Shown piece by piece: positions 1 to 8,616 of a DNA stretch of 64,000 nt. The notes beneath the pieces are model-generated. The model was not told where the DNA came from. It worked only from the letters and a program-made list of their open reading frames with translations, and did no database searches. Source of the stretch: Anabaena sp. FACHB-1237. GTDB lineage: Bacteria; Cyanobacteriota; Cyanobacteriia; Cyanobacteriales; Nostocaceae. Position 1 is the stretch's first letter; each line of letters begins with the position of its first letter. The position numbers were made by a program, and so were the translations under genes. The stretch covers positions 62,001 through 126,000 of the forward strand of contig NZ_JACJPV010000010.1 in NCBI RefSeq assembly GCF_014696225.1. Reading direction: 5' to 3'.

Positions 1-39
1 TTATTTACGCCATATCATCAGCAAAAGAAGGTCATAAAT

Positions 40-1626
40 ATGCACACATCTGAGCAAATTGATAAATTTTATAAATTACAATCAACTTTATCTGGACGCT
101 GGAAAAATAGTGAACTGTTTGATACTAATGAAGCTGATATTGTGATTATTCCATCTTTAAGTATTGATCAAAGAGAAATGTTAAAAATTGCGGGATGTGA
201 ACATTATGAAGAAAGACTACTTTTCTCATTAATTAGATTAAGAAATCCGCGCACAAGATTAATTTATATTACTTCCATGCCATTACATCCTAGTATAATT
301 GATTATTATTTACAATTATTACCAGGTATTCCTTTTTCTCATGCACGTCAGCGTTTATTATTACTTTCAACCTATGATAATTCTCTAAAACCTTTAAGTC
401 AAAAAATCTTAGAACGTCCGCGATTATTAGCAAGAATTAAAAAAGCTGTACGTTTAGATAAAGCCTTTATGGTGTGTTATAATTCCACACTTTGGGAAGC
501 AGAATTATCTTTAAAATTGAATATTCCTCTGTATGCTGCTGCTCCAGATTTACAAATTTGGGGGACAAAAAGCGGTAGTAGACAGATATTTTTAGAAAGT
601 GGTGTACCCCATCCTGATGGTAGTAAATTAGTCCATAATAGCTCAGATTTAGCCGTAGAAGCAGCTGAATTATGGGAACGTCAACCAACATTAAAAAGAA
701 TTGTAGTTAAGCTCAATGAAGGATTTTCTGGGGAAGGAAACGCCATTTTAGATTTACAACCAATTCAGGAATTTGCACCAGGTAACACTAGTCATGAACA
801 GAGGATAAAAGTGATTAGCGATCGCTTTCATTATCTCCGCTTTCAAGCAACAAAAGAAACCTGGGACAACTTCTCTCAACGCATACCCGAATTAGGAGCA
901 ATAGTTGAATCATTTATTGAAGGGGAAATTAAATTTTCACCCAGTGTCCAAGGAAGAATTACACCAAATAAAGAGGTAGAAATACTCTCAACTCATGATC
1001 AAATATTGGGAGGACCAGACGGACAAATTTACATGGGTTGTAGTTTTCCAGCAGATGAAAAATACCGTGTCCAATTACAAGAAATAGGCTTAAAAGTCGG
1101 TAAAAAACTAGCAGAAAAAGGCACATTAGAAAGATTTGGTGTAGATTTTGTCACAGTAGATCAAGGTAATGGTAACTGGGACATTCAAGCAATAGAAATT
1201 AACCTGAGAAAAGGAGGAACAACCCACCCATTTATGACATTAAAACTATTAACAAATGGTAAATATGACCTATCCACAGGTTTATTTTACAGTAAACATC
1301 AAAAACCTAAATATTATATTGCCACAGACAACTTACAAAAAGATAATTATCGCGGATTATTACCAAATGATTTAATGGATATTATTGCCCATTATCGTCT
1401 ACATTTTGATAGTGGTACAGAAACAGGAACAGTCTTTCATCTTATGGGTTGTTTATCACAATTTGGTAAATTGGGATTAACAAGTATTGGAGATTCTCCC
1501 CAACAAGCAGAAGATATTTATAATACAGTAATTGCAGTTCTTGATCAAGAAACTACCCAAAAACATTGTCATGAAATCTTAACGGATCATAACTTTTTCA
1601 TTGGGGAAAATGAGTATAGTTACTAA
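40..1626 (+). CDS. ATP-grasp ligase, PGM1 (peptide ligase)-related
   Basis: A 528-residue protein with the look of cyanobacterial ATP-grasp carboxylate-amine ligases annotated as peptide ligase PGM1-related. The N-terminal third is Rossmann-like (ADIVIIPSLSIDQREM near residue 32). The ATP-grasp core shows a phosphate-binding stretch VVKLNEGFSGEGN near 222 and a late metal-site strand IEINLRKGGTTHPF near 385. Family enzymes activate a carboxylate with ATP and couple it to an amine; the substrate here cannot be read from sequence. ATG at 40 follows a GAAGGT-like ribosome site. It stands alone, with a strong palindrome 7 bp after the stop, and acsF next on the same strand. Ligase class is fairly sure, peptide product is inference. 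Confidence 0.7.
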   Translation: MHTSEQIDKFYKLQSTLSGRWKNSELFDTNEADIVIIPSLSIDQREMLKIAGCEHYEERLLFSLIRLRNPRTRLIYITSMPLHPSIIDYYLQLLPGIPFSHARQRLLLLSTYDNSLKPLSQKILERPRLLARIKKAVRLDKAFMVCYNSTLWEAELSLKLNIPLYAAAPDLQIWGTKSGSRQIFLESGVPHPDGSKLVHNSSDLAVEAAELWERQPTLKRIVVKLNEGFSGEGNAILDLQPIQEFAPGNTSHEQRIKVISDRFHYLRFQATKETWDNFSQRIPELGAIVESFIEGEIKFSPSVQGRITPNKEVEILSTHDQILGGPDGQIYMGCSFPADEKYRVQLQEIGLKVGKKLAEKGTLERFGVDFVTVDQGNGNWDIQAIEINLRKGGTTHPFMTLKLLTNGKYDLSTGLFYSKHQKPKYYIATDNLQKDNYRGLLPNDLMDIIAHYRLHFDSGTETGTVFHLMGCLSQFGKLGLTSIGDSPQQAEDIYNTVIAVLDQETTQKHCHEILTDHNFFIGENEYSY

Positions 1627-1632
1627 ACAAAA

Positions 1633-1665
1633 AGATCCCGGACTTCTTTAAGAAGTCCGGGATCT
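1633..1665. repeat. Palindrome AGATCCCGGACTTCTT, copy 1
   Basis: Two 16-bp perfect arms (1633-1648 and 1650-1665) around a single base. It sits just after the ATP-grasp gene and could end its transcript, but no T-run follows. Related copies lie at 4951-4983 and 5895-5922, so it is a dispersed repeat and not simply a terminator. Confidence 0.85.
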
Positions 1666-1776
1666 GAATCTGATAATTCAGTAACTTTGTTAAAATTAAA
1701 TTCCATAATTCAACTGATGACAAATCAAAAGTAATCATGATTATATTTTGATCATATAGGTACTTACAGACAGATA

Positions 1777-2880
1777 ATGGTAAAGGGAATAAATATGGTT
1801 AAGTCATTGGATAAACCCCCAGAAAAACAAATAAAAGAACTTAAACCAGGTATCAAAGCTCCTGTAAAAGAAACATTATTAACCCCCAGATTTTATACTA
1901 CAGATTTTGATGCTGTAGCAAAAATGGATCTATCGGGTTATGAAGAAGAAATTAGAGCAGTAGTAGATGAACTAAAAGCTGATTATAACCGTCATCATTT
2001 CGTGCGTGATGAAGAATTTAAACAATCTTGGGATCACATTCCCGAAGATAAAAGAGAGGCTTTCATTGACTTTTTAGAACGCTCTTGTACCTCTGAATTT
2101 TCCGGTTTTTTGCTATTTAAAGAATTATCTCGTCGTGTTAAAGAAAACAACCCTTTACTATCAGAAGCATTCGATTATTTAGCTAGAGATGAAGCTCGTC
2201 ATGCGGGGTTTTTAAATAAATCAATGGCGGATTTTAACTTGTCCCTTGATTTAAGTTATTTAACTAAAAATCGCACCTATACCTTCTTTCCTCCTGAATG
2301 GGTAATTTACACAGTTTACCTCTCGGAAAAAATTGGTTATTGGCGTTATATTCTCGTTTATCGTCATATTCAATCTCATCCAGAATACCAATTTTATCCA
2401 TTATTTAAAAAGTTTGAAAGCTGGTGTCAAGATGAGAATAGACATGGTGATTTTTTCAAGGCTTTATTGCGTTCTCAACCCCAATTATGGAAGACTTGGA
2501 AAGCTCGTTTATGGGTAAGATTTTTCTTAATCACTGTGTTTGTTACCCATACAATTACAGTTTTTGAACGAGCGAATTTCTATGAAATATTAGGTATTCA
2601 TCCTCGTAAATACAACAGTCAAGTAGTTACAGAAACTAACAAAACCGCAGCTAGAGCATTTCCAGTTATTTTAAATACTGCTCATCCTTATTTCTTTTGG
2701 TATTTAGAACAATGTGCGCTGAAAAATCAAGAATTAGCAGATATTCAAAATAGTGAAGATTGGACAATTGCTAAATTCTTCCGCAAAATTCCGGTATTTA
2801 TGGCGATTGTTTGGTATATGTTGAAGTTGTACTTCATTAAACCTATCAATACTGAAGCATATCGCAGTCAAGTTAGTTAA
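1777..2880 (+). CDS. acsF: Mg-protoporphyrin IX monomethyl ester oxidative cyclase
   Basis: Aerobic cyclase that forms the fifth ring of chlorophyll from Mg-protoporphyrin IX monomethyl ester, using O2 and a di-iron centre. The di-iron motifs are visible: DEARH near residue 138 and DENRHGD near 219, within the ferritin-like fold; the tail IKPINTEAYRSQ is typical. Length 367 is close to the family norm of about 350-360. The second ATG at 1795 (MVKSLDKPPE) is a good alternative start and would trim six residues. It is transcribed alone; the nearest gene downstream is the convergent mntC. Cyanobacteria often carry two acsF/chlA copies; only one is in view, so which isoform this is cannot be decided. 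Confidence 0.95.
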   Translation: MVKGINMVKSLDKPPEKQIKELKPGIKAPVKETLLTPRFYTTDFDAVAKMDLSGYEEEIRAVVDELKADYNRHHFVRDEEFKQSWDHIPEDKREAFIDFLERSCTSEFSGFLLFKELSRRVKENNPLLSEAFDYLARDEARHAGFLNKSMADFNLSLDLSYLTKNRTYTFFPPEWVIYTVYLSEKIGYWRYILVYRHIQSHPEYQFYPLFKKFESWCQDENRHGDFFKALLRSQPQLWKTWKARLWVRFFLITVFVTHTITVFERANFYEILGIHPRKYNSQVVTETNKTAARAFPVILNTAHPYFFWYLEQCALKNQELADIQNSEDWTIAKFFRKIPVFMAIVWYMLKLYFIKPINTEAYRSQVS

Positions 2881-2937
2881 TGAAAGTAGGAATAGCATGG
2901 GAAGATATTTTATACTTTCCTCGCTTTCCTCTCATTA

Positions 2938-3003
2938 ATAAGCTGTTGTGCTTTTAACTTGAATAATTAATACAAGCAAGATGCTTGTGCTACTGTAACT
3001 TCA
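2938..3003 (-). repeat. Dispersed intergenic repeat, second copy at 14376-14439
   Basis: About 65 bp between acsF and mntC match, in opposite orientation, the inside of the element at 14352-14516. Shared text includes ATAAGCTGTTGTGCTTTTAA and CAAGCAAGATGCTTG. The core ACAAGC-AAGAT-GCTTGT (2972-2988) is a hairpin that may act as a bidirectional terminator between the convergent genes. Confidence 0.75.
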
Positions 3004-3052
3004 GGTTTTTTAATTATACAGTGAGTGCTGCACATTAGCTTAACATCAATTG

Positions 3053-4033
3053 TTAATTATCAATTTTGAAAGGTGTATATTTCCCTCCCAAAGATTCTAC
3101 AATTGTCTTAGTATTTGCTACCATCATTTTTATATAAGTATCTCCATTACTACCTTTAGCACCAATAGAATCAGAATATAGAGAATTTTCTGCTAATTTT
3201 ATCCCTGCTTCTTCCGCTACAGTTTTAATTAATGCTGGGTTAATAGTAGTTTCTGCAAAAATTACAGGTATACTAATTTTTTTAATATCATCTACTAATT
3301 TTTTCACAGTTTGGGCACTGGGTTGTTCTTCTGTACTAATCCCAATTAAAGTACCAGCAATTTCTATCTTATAGGCGTTTCCATAGTATTGAAATGCGTC
3401 ATGGGTAGTAATTAATTTGCGATTTTTAGGAGGAATAGTCGCTATTTGTTCACTTATCCAAATATGCAATTTTTGTAAATCATTTTTCATTTTATCCGCA
3501 TTTTGGATAAACTTATCCTTATCTTCTGGTGCTAATTTTATTAACTCATTTTTAATCGCTTCCACCATTTTTATAGAATTTTCTGCACTTCCCCAAACAT
3601 GAGGATCTGGTACTATTTCTCCTTGAGGTTTTTTCAATTCTAAATATCTTACAACTTCCCCAATTGCTACTTTTTTCGCTTTTCCTCCCGTCGCATTCAT
3701 TAATTTAATCAAACCTGGTTCTAAATTATATCCGTTGTATAAAATTAAGTCTGCTTTTTCTAATGTGCGACTATCAGCGGGTACAGGTTCATATACATGA
3801 GGATCTGATCCTGGTTTTAATATACCCGTAATTTTGACTTCCTCCCCCGCCACTGCGGTAGTTAAATCAGTAAGGATAGTGCTAGTTGTTACTACTTCTA
3901 CCTGTTCATTTACTTTTGTGGTAGGATTAGTTTTTATAGAATGAGAAATTGTGGAATTTGTACAGGCAGATAAGAATACAGGTAAACACAAAGTTATAGA
4001 AATGAGTTTATAAGAATTATTAATTAATTTCAT
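3053..4033 (-). CDS. mntC: Manganese/zinc ABC transporter substrate-binding lipoprotein
   Basis: Periplasmic metal-binding protein (cluster A-I, ZnuA/PsaA/MntC family) that hands Mn2+ or Zn2+ to the membrane permease. The first 24 residues are a lipoprotein signal ending in LSAC, with Cys24 as lipid site. Metal ligands can be placed by family knowledge: His in DPHVYEP, His in DPHVWGS, Glu in STEEQPS and Asp in LYSDSIG. The His-rich loop of zinc-type ZnuA is absent, which favours manganese. Length is 326. It diverges from mntA, with 124 bp between them that must hold both promoters, unlike the mntCAB operon known from Synechocystis. Metal specificity is inference. Confidence 0.8.
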   Translation of the reverse strand: MKLINNSYKLISITLCLPVFLSACTNSTISHSIKTNPTTKVNEQVEVVTTSTILTDLTTAVAGEEVKITGILKPGSDPHVYEPVPADSRTLEKADLILYNGYNLEPGLIKLMNATGGKAKKVAIGEVVRYLELKKPQGEIVPDPHVWGSAENSIKMVEAIKNELIKLAPEDKDKFIQNADKMKNDLQKLHIWISEQIATIPPKNRKLITTHDAFQYYGNAYKIEIAGTLIGISTEEQPSAQTVKKLVDDIKKISIPVIFAETTINPALIKTVAEEAGIKLAENSLYSDSIGAKGSNGDTYIKMMVANTKTIVESLGGKYTPFKIDN

Positions 4034-4157
4034 AGTTATAGGTGATGTTGCTGATTTTATATCTCATATTTTTATCATATTCCTTTCATATTTCTTTCAC
4101 TTTTATGATAAACTTGGAAAATAAGTATTCTATGTAACTTTATTTTATGCAAATTTT

Positions 4158-4934
4158 ATGCAAATCATTTCTCCTCAATCTAAATTATCTTTAATACGCG
4201 ATCAAAAAATGACAACCATTAATATTACTCATTTAAGTGTTAGCTATCGTCAACAAGAAGTATTAAGTGATATTAACTGTATAATTAAGCCAGGAAGATT
4301 AACAGGTATTTTTGGTCCTAATGGTGCAGGTAAAAGTACATTAATGAAAGCTATGTTAGGATTAGTAAACATTAATAGTGGCAGAGTTGTATATAAAGAT
4401 CAACCTGTTGTACAGCAATTAGAAAAGGTAGCTTACGTACCTCAACGTAGTCAAATTGACTGGAATTATCCCGCGACAGTGTGGGATGTAGTGATGATGG
4501 GTAGAGTCAAGAAGACAGGATGGCTACGTAGTTTCTCTAACATTAGTCGTCAAGTGGCGAAATCTGCGTTAATTAGGGTGGGGATGGAATCATTTATATA
4601 TCGTCCCATTGGTGAACTTTCGGGAGGACAACAACAACGGGTATTTTTAGCGCGTGCGTTAACTCAAGAAGCGGAAATTTTCTGTTTTGATGAACCATTT
4701 GTAGGTATTGATCAAAAAACTCAAGGGATCATTTTTCAGGTATTTCAAGAGTTAGCAAAAGAGGGAAAAATAGTCTTAGTTGTAAATCATGATTTAGGTG
4801 AATCTATCACACATTTTGATGATTTAATTTTATTAAATCGGGAATTAATCGCCACTGGTTTGCGGGAAAAAGTATTAACTAAAGAAAATTTAGATCATGC
4901 TTATGGTGGAAATATGATGTATTTTGCGGCTTAA
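4158..4934 (+). CDS. mntA: Manganese/zinc ABC transporter ATP-binding protein
   Basis: ATPase that powers the metal importer. It shows Walker A GPNGAGKST, the signature LSGGQQQR, Walker B IFCFDEP and the switch-His region VVNHDLGE, in the usual order over 258 residues. The start is uncertain: ATG at 4209 (MTTINITHLS) begins right before the first strand and would remove 17 residues; neither start has a convincing ribosome site. It is followed 82 bp later by the permease gene, with a palindromic repeat in the gap that could weaken readthrough. Best read as partner of the divergent mntC and downstream mntB. Confidence 0.85.
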   Translation: MQIISPQSKLSLIRDQKMTTINITHLSVSYRQQEVLSDINCIIKPGRLTGIFGPNGAGKSTLMKAMLGLVNINSGRVVYKDQPVVQQLEKVAYVPQRSQIDWNYPATVWDVVMMGRVKKTGWLRSFSNISRQVAKSALIRVGMESFIYRPIGELSGGQQQRVFLARALTQEAEIFCFDEPFVGIDQKTQGIIFQVFQELAKEGKIVLVVNHDLGESITHFDDLILLNRELIATGLREKVLTKENLDHAYGGNMMYFAA

Positions 4935-4950
4935 ATGAAATATCCCTTCA

Positions 4951-4983
4951 AGATCCCCGACTTCTCTAACAAGTCGGGGATCT
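4951..4983. repeat. Palindrome AGATCCCCGACTT, copy 2
   Basis: Arms 4951-4963 and 4971-4983 are perfectly complementary with a 7-base loop. It is the same family as 1633-1665 and 5895-5922. It lies inside the mntA-mntB spacer, so a transcript of both genes would carry this hairpin. Confidence 0.85.
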
Positions 4984-5016
4984 GATTTTCCATTATTCAT
5001 TATAGGATGAAAAATT

Positions 5017-5856
5017 ATGTTTGCATCTTTAATAGAACCTTTGCAATATGGTTTTATGCAGCGTTCTCTAATTATTGCTATTTTGGTGGGTTTATTATGT
5101 GCTATTGTTGGTAGTTATTTAATGGTACAACGTTTGGCGTTATTAGGTGATGCTATTAGTCATTCTGTATTACCAGGGTTAGCGATCGCTTTTATGATTG
5201 GTGCTAATATTTTTATAGGGGCGTTTATTGCTGGTGTGATCAGCACTATGGCTATAGCCTTAATCAAAACCCGTTCTCCTATTAAGGAAGATGCAGCAAT
5301 GGGGATAGTATTTTCAGCTTTTTTTGCTTTAGGAATCACCTTAATTACTATTATTCAAAAAGATAATAAAATAGACTTAAATCATTTTTTATTTGGGAAT
5401 ATTTTAGGTGTAACTGTTGCAGACGTGCGAGATACTGCTATTATTGCTTTCATAGTATTATTAGTAATTTTCCTATTATATAAAGAGCTATTATTTTACA
5501 CATTTGATCCTTTGGGGGCGCAAGCAGCAGGCCTACCAGTGAACCGTTTAAATTTTGGATTAATGTTATTAATAGCCCTAACTATTGTTGCAAGTATGAA
5601 AGCAGTGGGAGTAATTTTAGTATTATCATTATTAATTACTCCAGGAGCAACGGCTTATTTATTAGTTACAAGATTACATCAAGTGATGATATTAGGGGCT
5701 GTAATTGGAGTAATTTCTAGTATTAGTGGAATGTATCTCAGCTACTTTTATAATTTACCATCTGGTCCAGCCATTGTATTAGTAGTGTCTGGTTTATTCA
5801 CTTTGGCATTTTTATTTAGTCCGCTACATGGAATTTTTATACATAGTCAAAAATAA
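5017..5856 (+). CDS. mntB: Manganese/zinc ABC transporter permease
   Basis: Integral membrane subunit of the ABC-3 (ZnuB/MntB) family. The 279 residues are almost wholly hydrophobic, with about eight membrane spans, and include the typical GDAISHSVLPGLAIAF stretch near residue 46 and GVILVLSLLITPGATA near 198. It would form the channel served by MntA and MntC. ATG at 5017 follows GGATGAAAAATT, a weak ribosome site. Downstream it converges with a potassium channel gene, with palindrome copy 3 between them. Confidence 0.85.
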   Translation: MFASLIEPLQYGFMQRSLIIAILVGLLCAIVGSYLMVQRLALLGDAISHSVLPGLAIAFMIGANIFIGAFIAGVISTMAIALIKTRSPIKEDAAMGIVFSAFFALGITLITIIQKDNKIDLNHFLFGNILGVTVADVRDTAIIAFIVLLVIFLLYKELLFYTFDPLGAQAAGLPVNRLNFGLMLLIALTIVASMKAVGVILVLSLLITPGATAYLLVTRLHQVMILGAVIGVISSISGMYLSYFYNLPSGPAIVLVVSGLFTLAFLFSPLHGIFIHSQK

Positions 5857-5894
5857 TTTAAAAAAATAATTTAAAATATAAAGTTTCGTTGTTC

Positions 5895-5922
5895 AGATCC
5901 GCGACTAAGAAGTCGGAGATCT
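5895..5922. repeat. Palindrome family, diverged copy 3
   Basis: AGATCCGCGACT (5895-5906) and AGTCGGAGATCT (5911-5922) pair with two mismatches across a 4-base loop. It lies between convergent mntB and the K+ channel gene and might serve both as a transcript end. Confidence 0.7.
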
Positions 5923-5930
5923 TGTTGGTT

Positions 5931-6998
5931 TTATCTATTCCTTGGTTTTCTAAATTGTTGATAATTAATAGGTCCAAGAATTTGATTTAAACTGCGTAAT
6001 TGTTCTGCTGTACCCATGCAAATTAAAGTATCACCAGACATTAACATTGTGTCACCAGTCGGACCACCAATTAAATTACCATCAGCACGACGAATTGCTA
6101 ATACTAAAGCGCCCGACTGCGATCGCAATTTTGCTCTTTGTAAAGTTTGTCCTACAAAGGGACACATACTAGGATCAAGTAAAAATTCTTCCATGTACAG
6201 TTGACGATCTGAACCCGAAAGAATACCATCTACAAAATCTAATACTTGGGGACGTAAAGCTGCCGCAGCCATACGTTTACCCCCAGTAATATAGGGAGAA
6301 ATTACCGCATCAGCACCACCACGTTGTAACTTTTGTACAGATTCTTCCGTACTAGCACGGGCGATCGCTCGAATACCAGGATTTAAAGTTTTTGCAGACA
6401 AAACAGTGTATAAATTTTCCGCATCAGAAGGTAAAGCAGCCACAATACAAATAGCTTTATCTACCCCCACAGTTAACAAAGTTTCATCTAAAGTGGCATC
6501 ACCTTGATAGACAATATAGCCTATTTCTTGAGCTTTAGCCACGGATTCCAAATTAGAATCAACAATAACAAAATTCACACCTTCAGCGCGAAATTCCTTA
6601 GCAATTTGTCGGCCAGTGCGACTAAAACCACAAATAATATAATGACCTAATAAAGATTCCATTAGTCGTTTTTGCTGTCTAATTTTAATACCTTCTAAAA
6701 AATAACCTTCAATGACGGCAGAAGTAAACCTGTTCACAATATAACTAATATTAATCACACCCATCAATATCAGGAAAATCGTAAATAGACGACCTCGACT
6801 ACTTAAAGGCTGTGTTTCACCATATCCCACAGTAGCCAAAGTAATTACCGTCATATAAGCTGCATCTACCCAAGACCAACCCTCAATTACTTTGTACCAT
6901 AAAGTACCAATGCAGAAAATACAAACCAGCGCTATCGCACCTGCCATTAATTCCTGTTGAATGCGTTTATATTTTTGTTCTAAATTATACACTGGCAA
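5931..6998 (-). CDS. Potassium channel with RCK/TrkA domains
   Basis: Two-helix channel of the MthK type. A first membrane helix lies near residues 18-36, then the pore loop with selectivity filter TVGYGE (56-61), then a second helix near 72-90. A TrkA-N domain follows with nucleotide-binding YIICGFSRTGRQIAKEF near 117, and a TrkA-C domain near 270-345. The protein should form a K+ channel gated by a ligand on the cytoplasmic ring. Length 355 is normal for the family. It is monocistronic and convergent with mntB. Ion selectivity follows from the filter; the gating ligand is unknown. Confidence 0.9.
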   Translation of the reverse strand: MPVYNLEQKYKRIQQELMAGAIALVCIFCIGTLWYKVIEGWSWVDAAYMTVITLATVGYGETQPLSSRGRLFTIFLILMGVINISYIVNRFTSAVIEGYFLEGIKIRQQKRLMESLLGHYIICGFSRTGRQIAKEFRAEGVNFVIVDSNLESVAKAQEIGYIVYQGDATLDETLLTVGVDKAICIVAALPSDAENLYTVLSAKTLNPGIRAIARASTEESVQKLQRGGADAVISPYITGGKRMAAAALRPQVLDFVDGILSGSDRQLYMEEFLLDPSMCPFVGQTLQRAKLRSQSGALVLAIRRADGNLIGGPTGDTMLMSGDTLICMGTAEQLRSLNQILGPINYQQFRKPRNR

Positions 6999-7183
6999 TT
7001 AACAGCTAAAAAATGTCTCTAGTATATCAATAATCTCACCCAAAGACCCAAAGAAAAAAGAAAGAAGACAAAAAATCCTCATTTCCTCCCCCTAACTAAG
7101 CACAGGCCGTTTTCAAAGTGGGGGGTAAAGAGGAAAACTCTTTCCCCAAAAGCCTTTCCCACACAGCAATAGGAGCTTTTTTT

Positions 7184-7217
7184 GCTAATTTTTGATTAAT
7201 TAATATCAAAAATTAGC
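7184..7217. repeat. Perfect 13-bp inverted repeat
   Basis: GCTAATTTTTGAT (7184-7196) and its exact complement (7205-7217) enclose TAATTAAT. It lies about 65 bp beyond the stop of the HTH gene at 7281, so it may form a 3' end structure, but there is no T-run on either strand. The rest of the 7000-7280 spacer shows one HIP1 octamer and nothing else. Confidence 0.7.
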
Positions 7218-7280
7218 CCAAATAGCGATCGCTTCCCTCGCCGTAGACATCGCAAATTGTGAGAATGAAAACGCCCTGGG

Positions 7281-7817
7281 TTAATAATGGGGGTTAGGAG
7301 GTATCTCCTGATCATTTTTTCTGGCAAGTTTTTGTGATTTTTCTGTTAAATTTTCTGTCAAAATTTGAGTATTATTATTTGGGAATGTGGCATTATTTAA
7401 TAACTGAGATAAACCATTTACAGAACAGATAATTACCACAATATACAACAGATAAAGATGTAAAGGACGTAATTGTGGCATAGATGTTTTCTGCAAACTT
7501 TTGGGTAAGCTTATAGCCATAGAACCCACAGGAAAACTACTAGCAAACTCTCTACCTTTTAAACCTAAAGCATCAGCAAATTGACTAATTAAACCCTGAA
7601 GATAAACAGGTTCAGGTAAATCACTTAAATTTCCTTCCTCAATAGCTAATAAAATTCGCCTAGGTATCCTTGTTAACAATACTAAATCTTCTAAACTTAA
7701 CCCTTTCTGTTTGCGAATAGTAGCTAATTTATTACCTAATTCTTTTAATTTTTCCACTTGAATTTCTTCTAGAGAAGGAGTAATTTGTTTTTTATTATTT
7801 CTAATAAATAATTTCAT
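7281..7817 (-). CDS. RodZ-like helix-turn-helix membrane protein
   Basis: 178 residues. An N-terminal HTH of the RodZ/Xre type spans about residues 25-85 (LATIRKQKGLSLEDLVLLTR, then DLPEPVYLQGLISQFADALG). One membrane helix follows near 120-140 (LYLLYIVVIICSVNGLSQLL) and a short polar tail. RodZ proteins link the cytoskeleton to cell-wall growth, but many short cyanobacterial members are uncharacterised. It lies 16 bp downstream of the pseudouridine synthase on the same strand, so the two are probably co-transcribed. Domain layout is seen; a role in cell shape is inference. Confidence 0.7.
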   Translation of the reverse strand: MKLFIRNNKKQITPSLEEIQVEKLKELGNKLATIRKQKGLSLEDLVLLTRIPRRILLAIEEGNLSDLPEPVYLQGLISQFADALGLKGREFASSFPVGSMAISLPKSLQKTSMPQLRPLHLYLLYIVVIICSVNGLSQLLNNATFPNNNTQILTENLTEKSQKLARKNDQEIPPNPHY

Positions 7818-7833
7818 AGGAACCTCTACTTTT

Positions 7834-8616
7834 TTAGTTAAATTTTTCCGACTTGCTGTGAATGAGAGTGTGACTTATGTGCTGCTTTAAAAAAGTAATT
7901 TCTGCCGATGTTAAATAGCGATATTCACCAACTTTTAAAGGAGGTGTATCTGGTATTTGCAATTTAATTGGACCAATAGCCGTGCGATGAAGTTTAATTA
8001 CTGGATATCCTAACTGTTCCGCCACACGACGAATTTGCCGATTTCTTCCCTCCTGTAAAATAATTTCTAAATAAGTATGATTGCCACGCACTTTAACAAG
8101 ATGCACCTTTGCTGCTTTAGTCATTTTGCCATCTAACAATATCCCATTAGACCACTGTTCAATTACTGCGGCTGTGGGTTGTCCTTCTACAACTACCTGA
8201 TAACTCTTAGTAATGCTATGACGGGGATGGGTAAGTGCAAAAGTCAACTCTCCATCATTGGTTAATATTAATGCTCCCGTAGAGTTGACATCCAAACGGC
8301 CTACCGGATGAATACCTGATCCCTGCTGCAATTTTGAAGGTAGTAGATGCAATACCGTTTGTCTTCCTTGAGGATCATCACAGGTAGAAACTACACCAAG
8401 TGGTTTATGCAATAGTATATACATTAAACGTGGTGGTGGTGTGGTGAAAACCTGTTTACCATCAATAGAAATTATGTCTCGTTGGGGATCAACCTTCTGT
8501 CCTAAATGTGCCAAAATACCATTAACACATACTCTTGATTGTTTGATCATTTCCTCTGCTTCCCGTCGTGAAGCAATGCCCCATTGTGCAATAATTTTCT
8601 GTAATCTTTCCTCCAT
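7834..8616 (-). CDS. rRNA pseudouridine synthase, RsuA/RluB family
   Basis: Converts a specific uridine in rRNA to pseudouridine. It has an S4 RNA-binding domain at residues 1-60 (RLQKIIAQWGIASRREAEEM) and a catalytic domain with GRLDVNSTGALILTNDGEL near 105, where Asp is the nucleophile, plus EGRNRQIRR later. I start at the ATG at 8616 (MEERLQK), where the S4 domain begins; the frame stays open upstream to 8667. That upstream part nearly duplicates the true N terminus (NIEERLNK against MEERLQK), a small local duplication. RluB and RsuA cannot be separated by eye. Confidence 0.9.
   Translation of the reverse strand: MEERLQKIIAQWGIASRREAEEMIKQSRVCVNGILAHLGQKVDPQRDIISIDGKQVFTTPPPRLMYILLHKPLGVVSTCDDPQGRQTVLHLLPSKLQQGSGIHPVGRLDVNSTGALILTNDGELTFALTHPRHSITKSYQVVVEGQPTAAVIEQWSNGILLDGKMTKAAKVHLVKVRGNHTYLEIILQEGRNRQIRRVAEQLGYPVIKLHRTAIGPIKLQIPDTPPLKVGEYRYLTSAEITFLKQHISHTLIHSKSEKFN

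Noticed and set aside
3053-5856. Reading the ABC system as zinc uptake (znuABC)
   Set aside because: The binding protein lacks the His-rich loop typical of ZnuA. This does not exclude zinc, so the manganese call is kept with moderate confidence.
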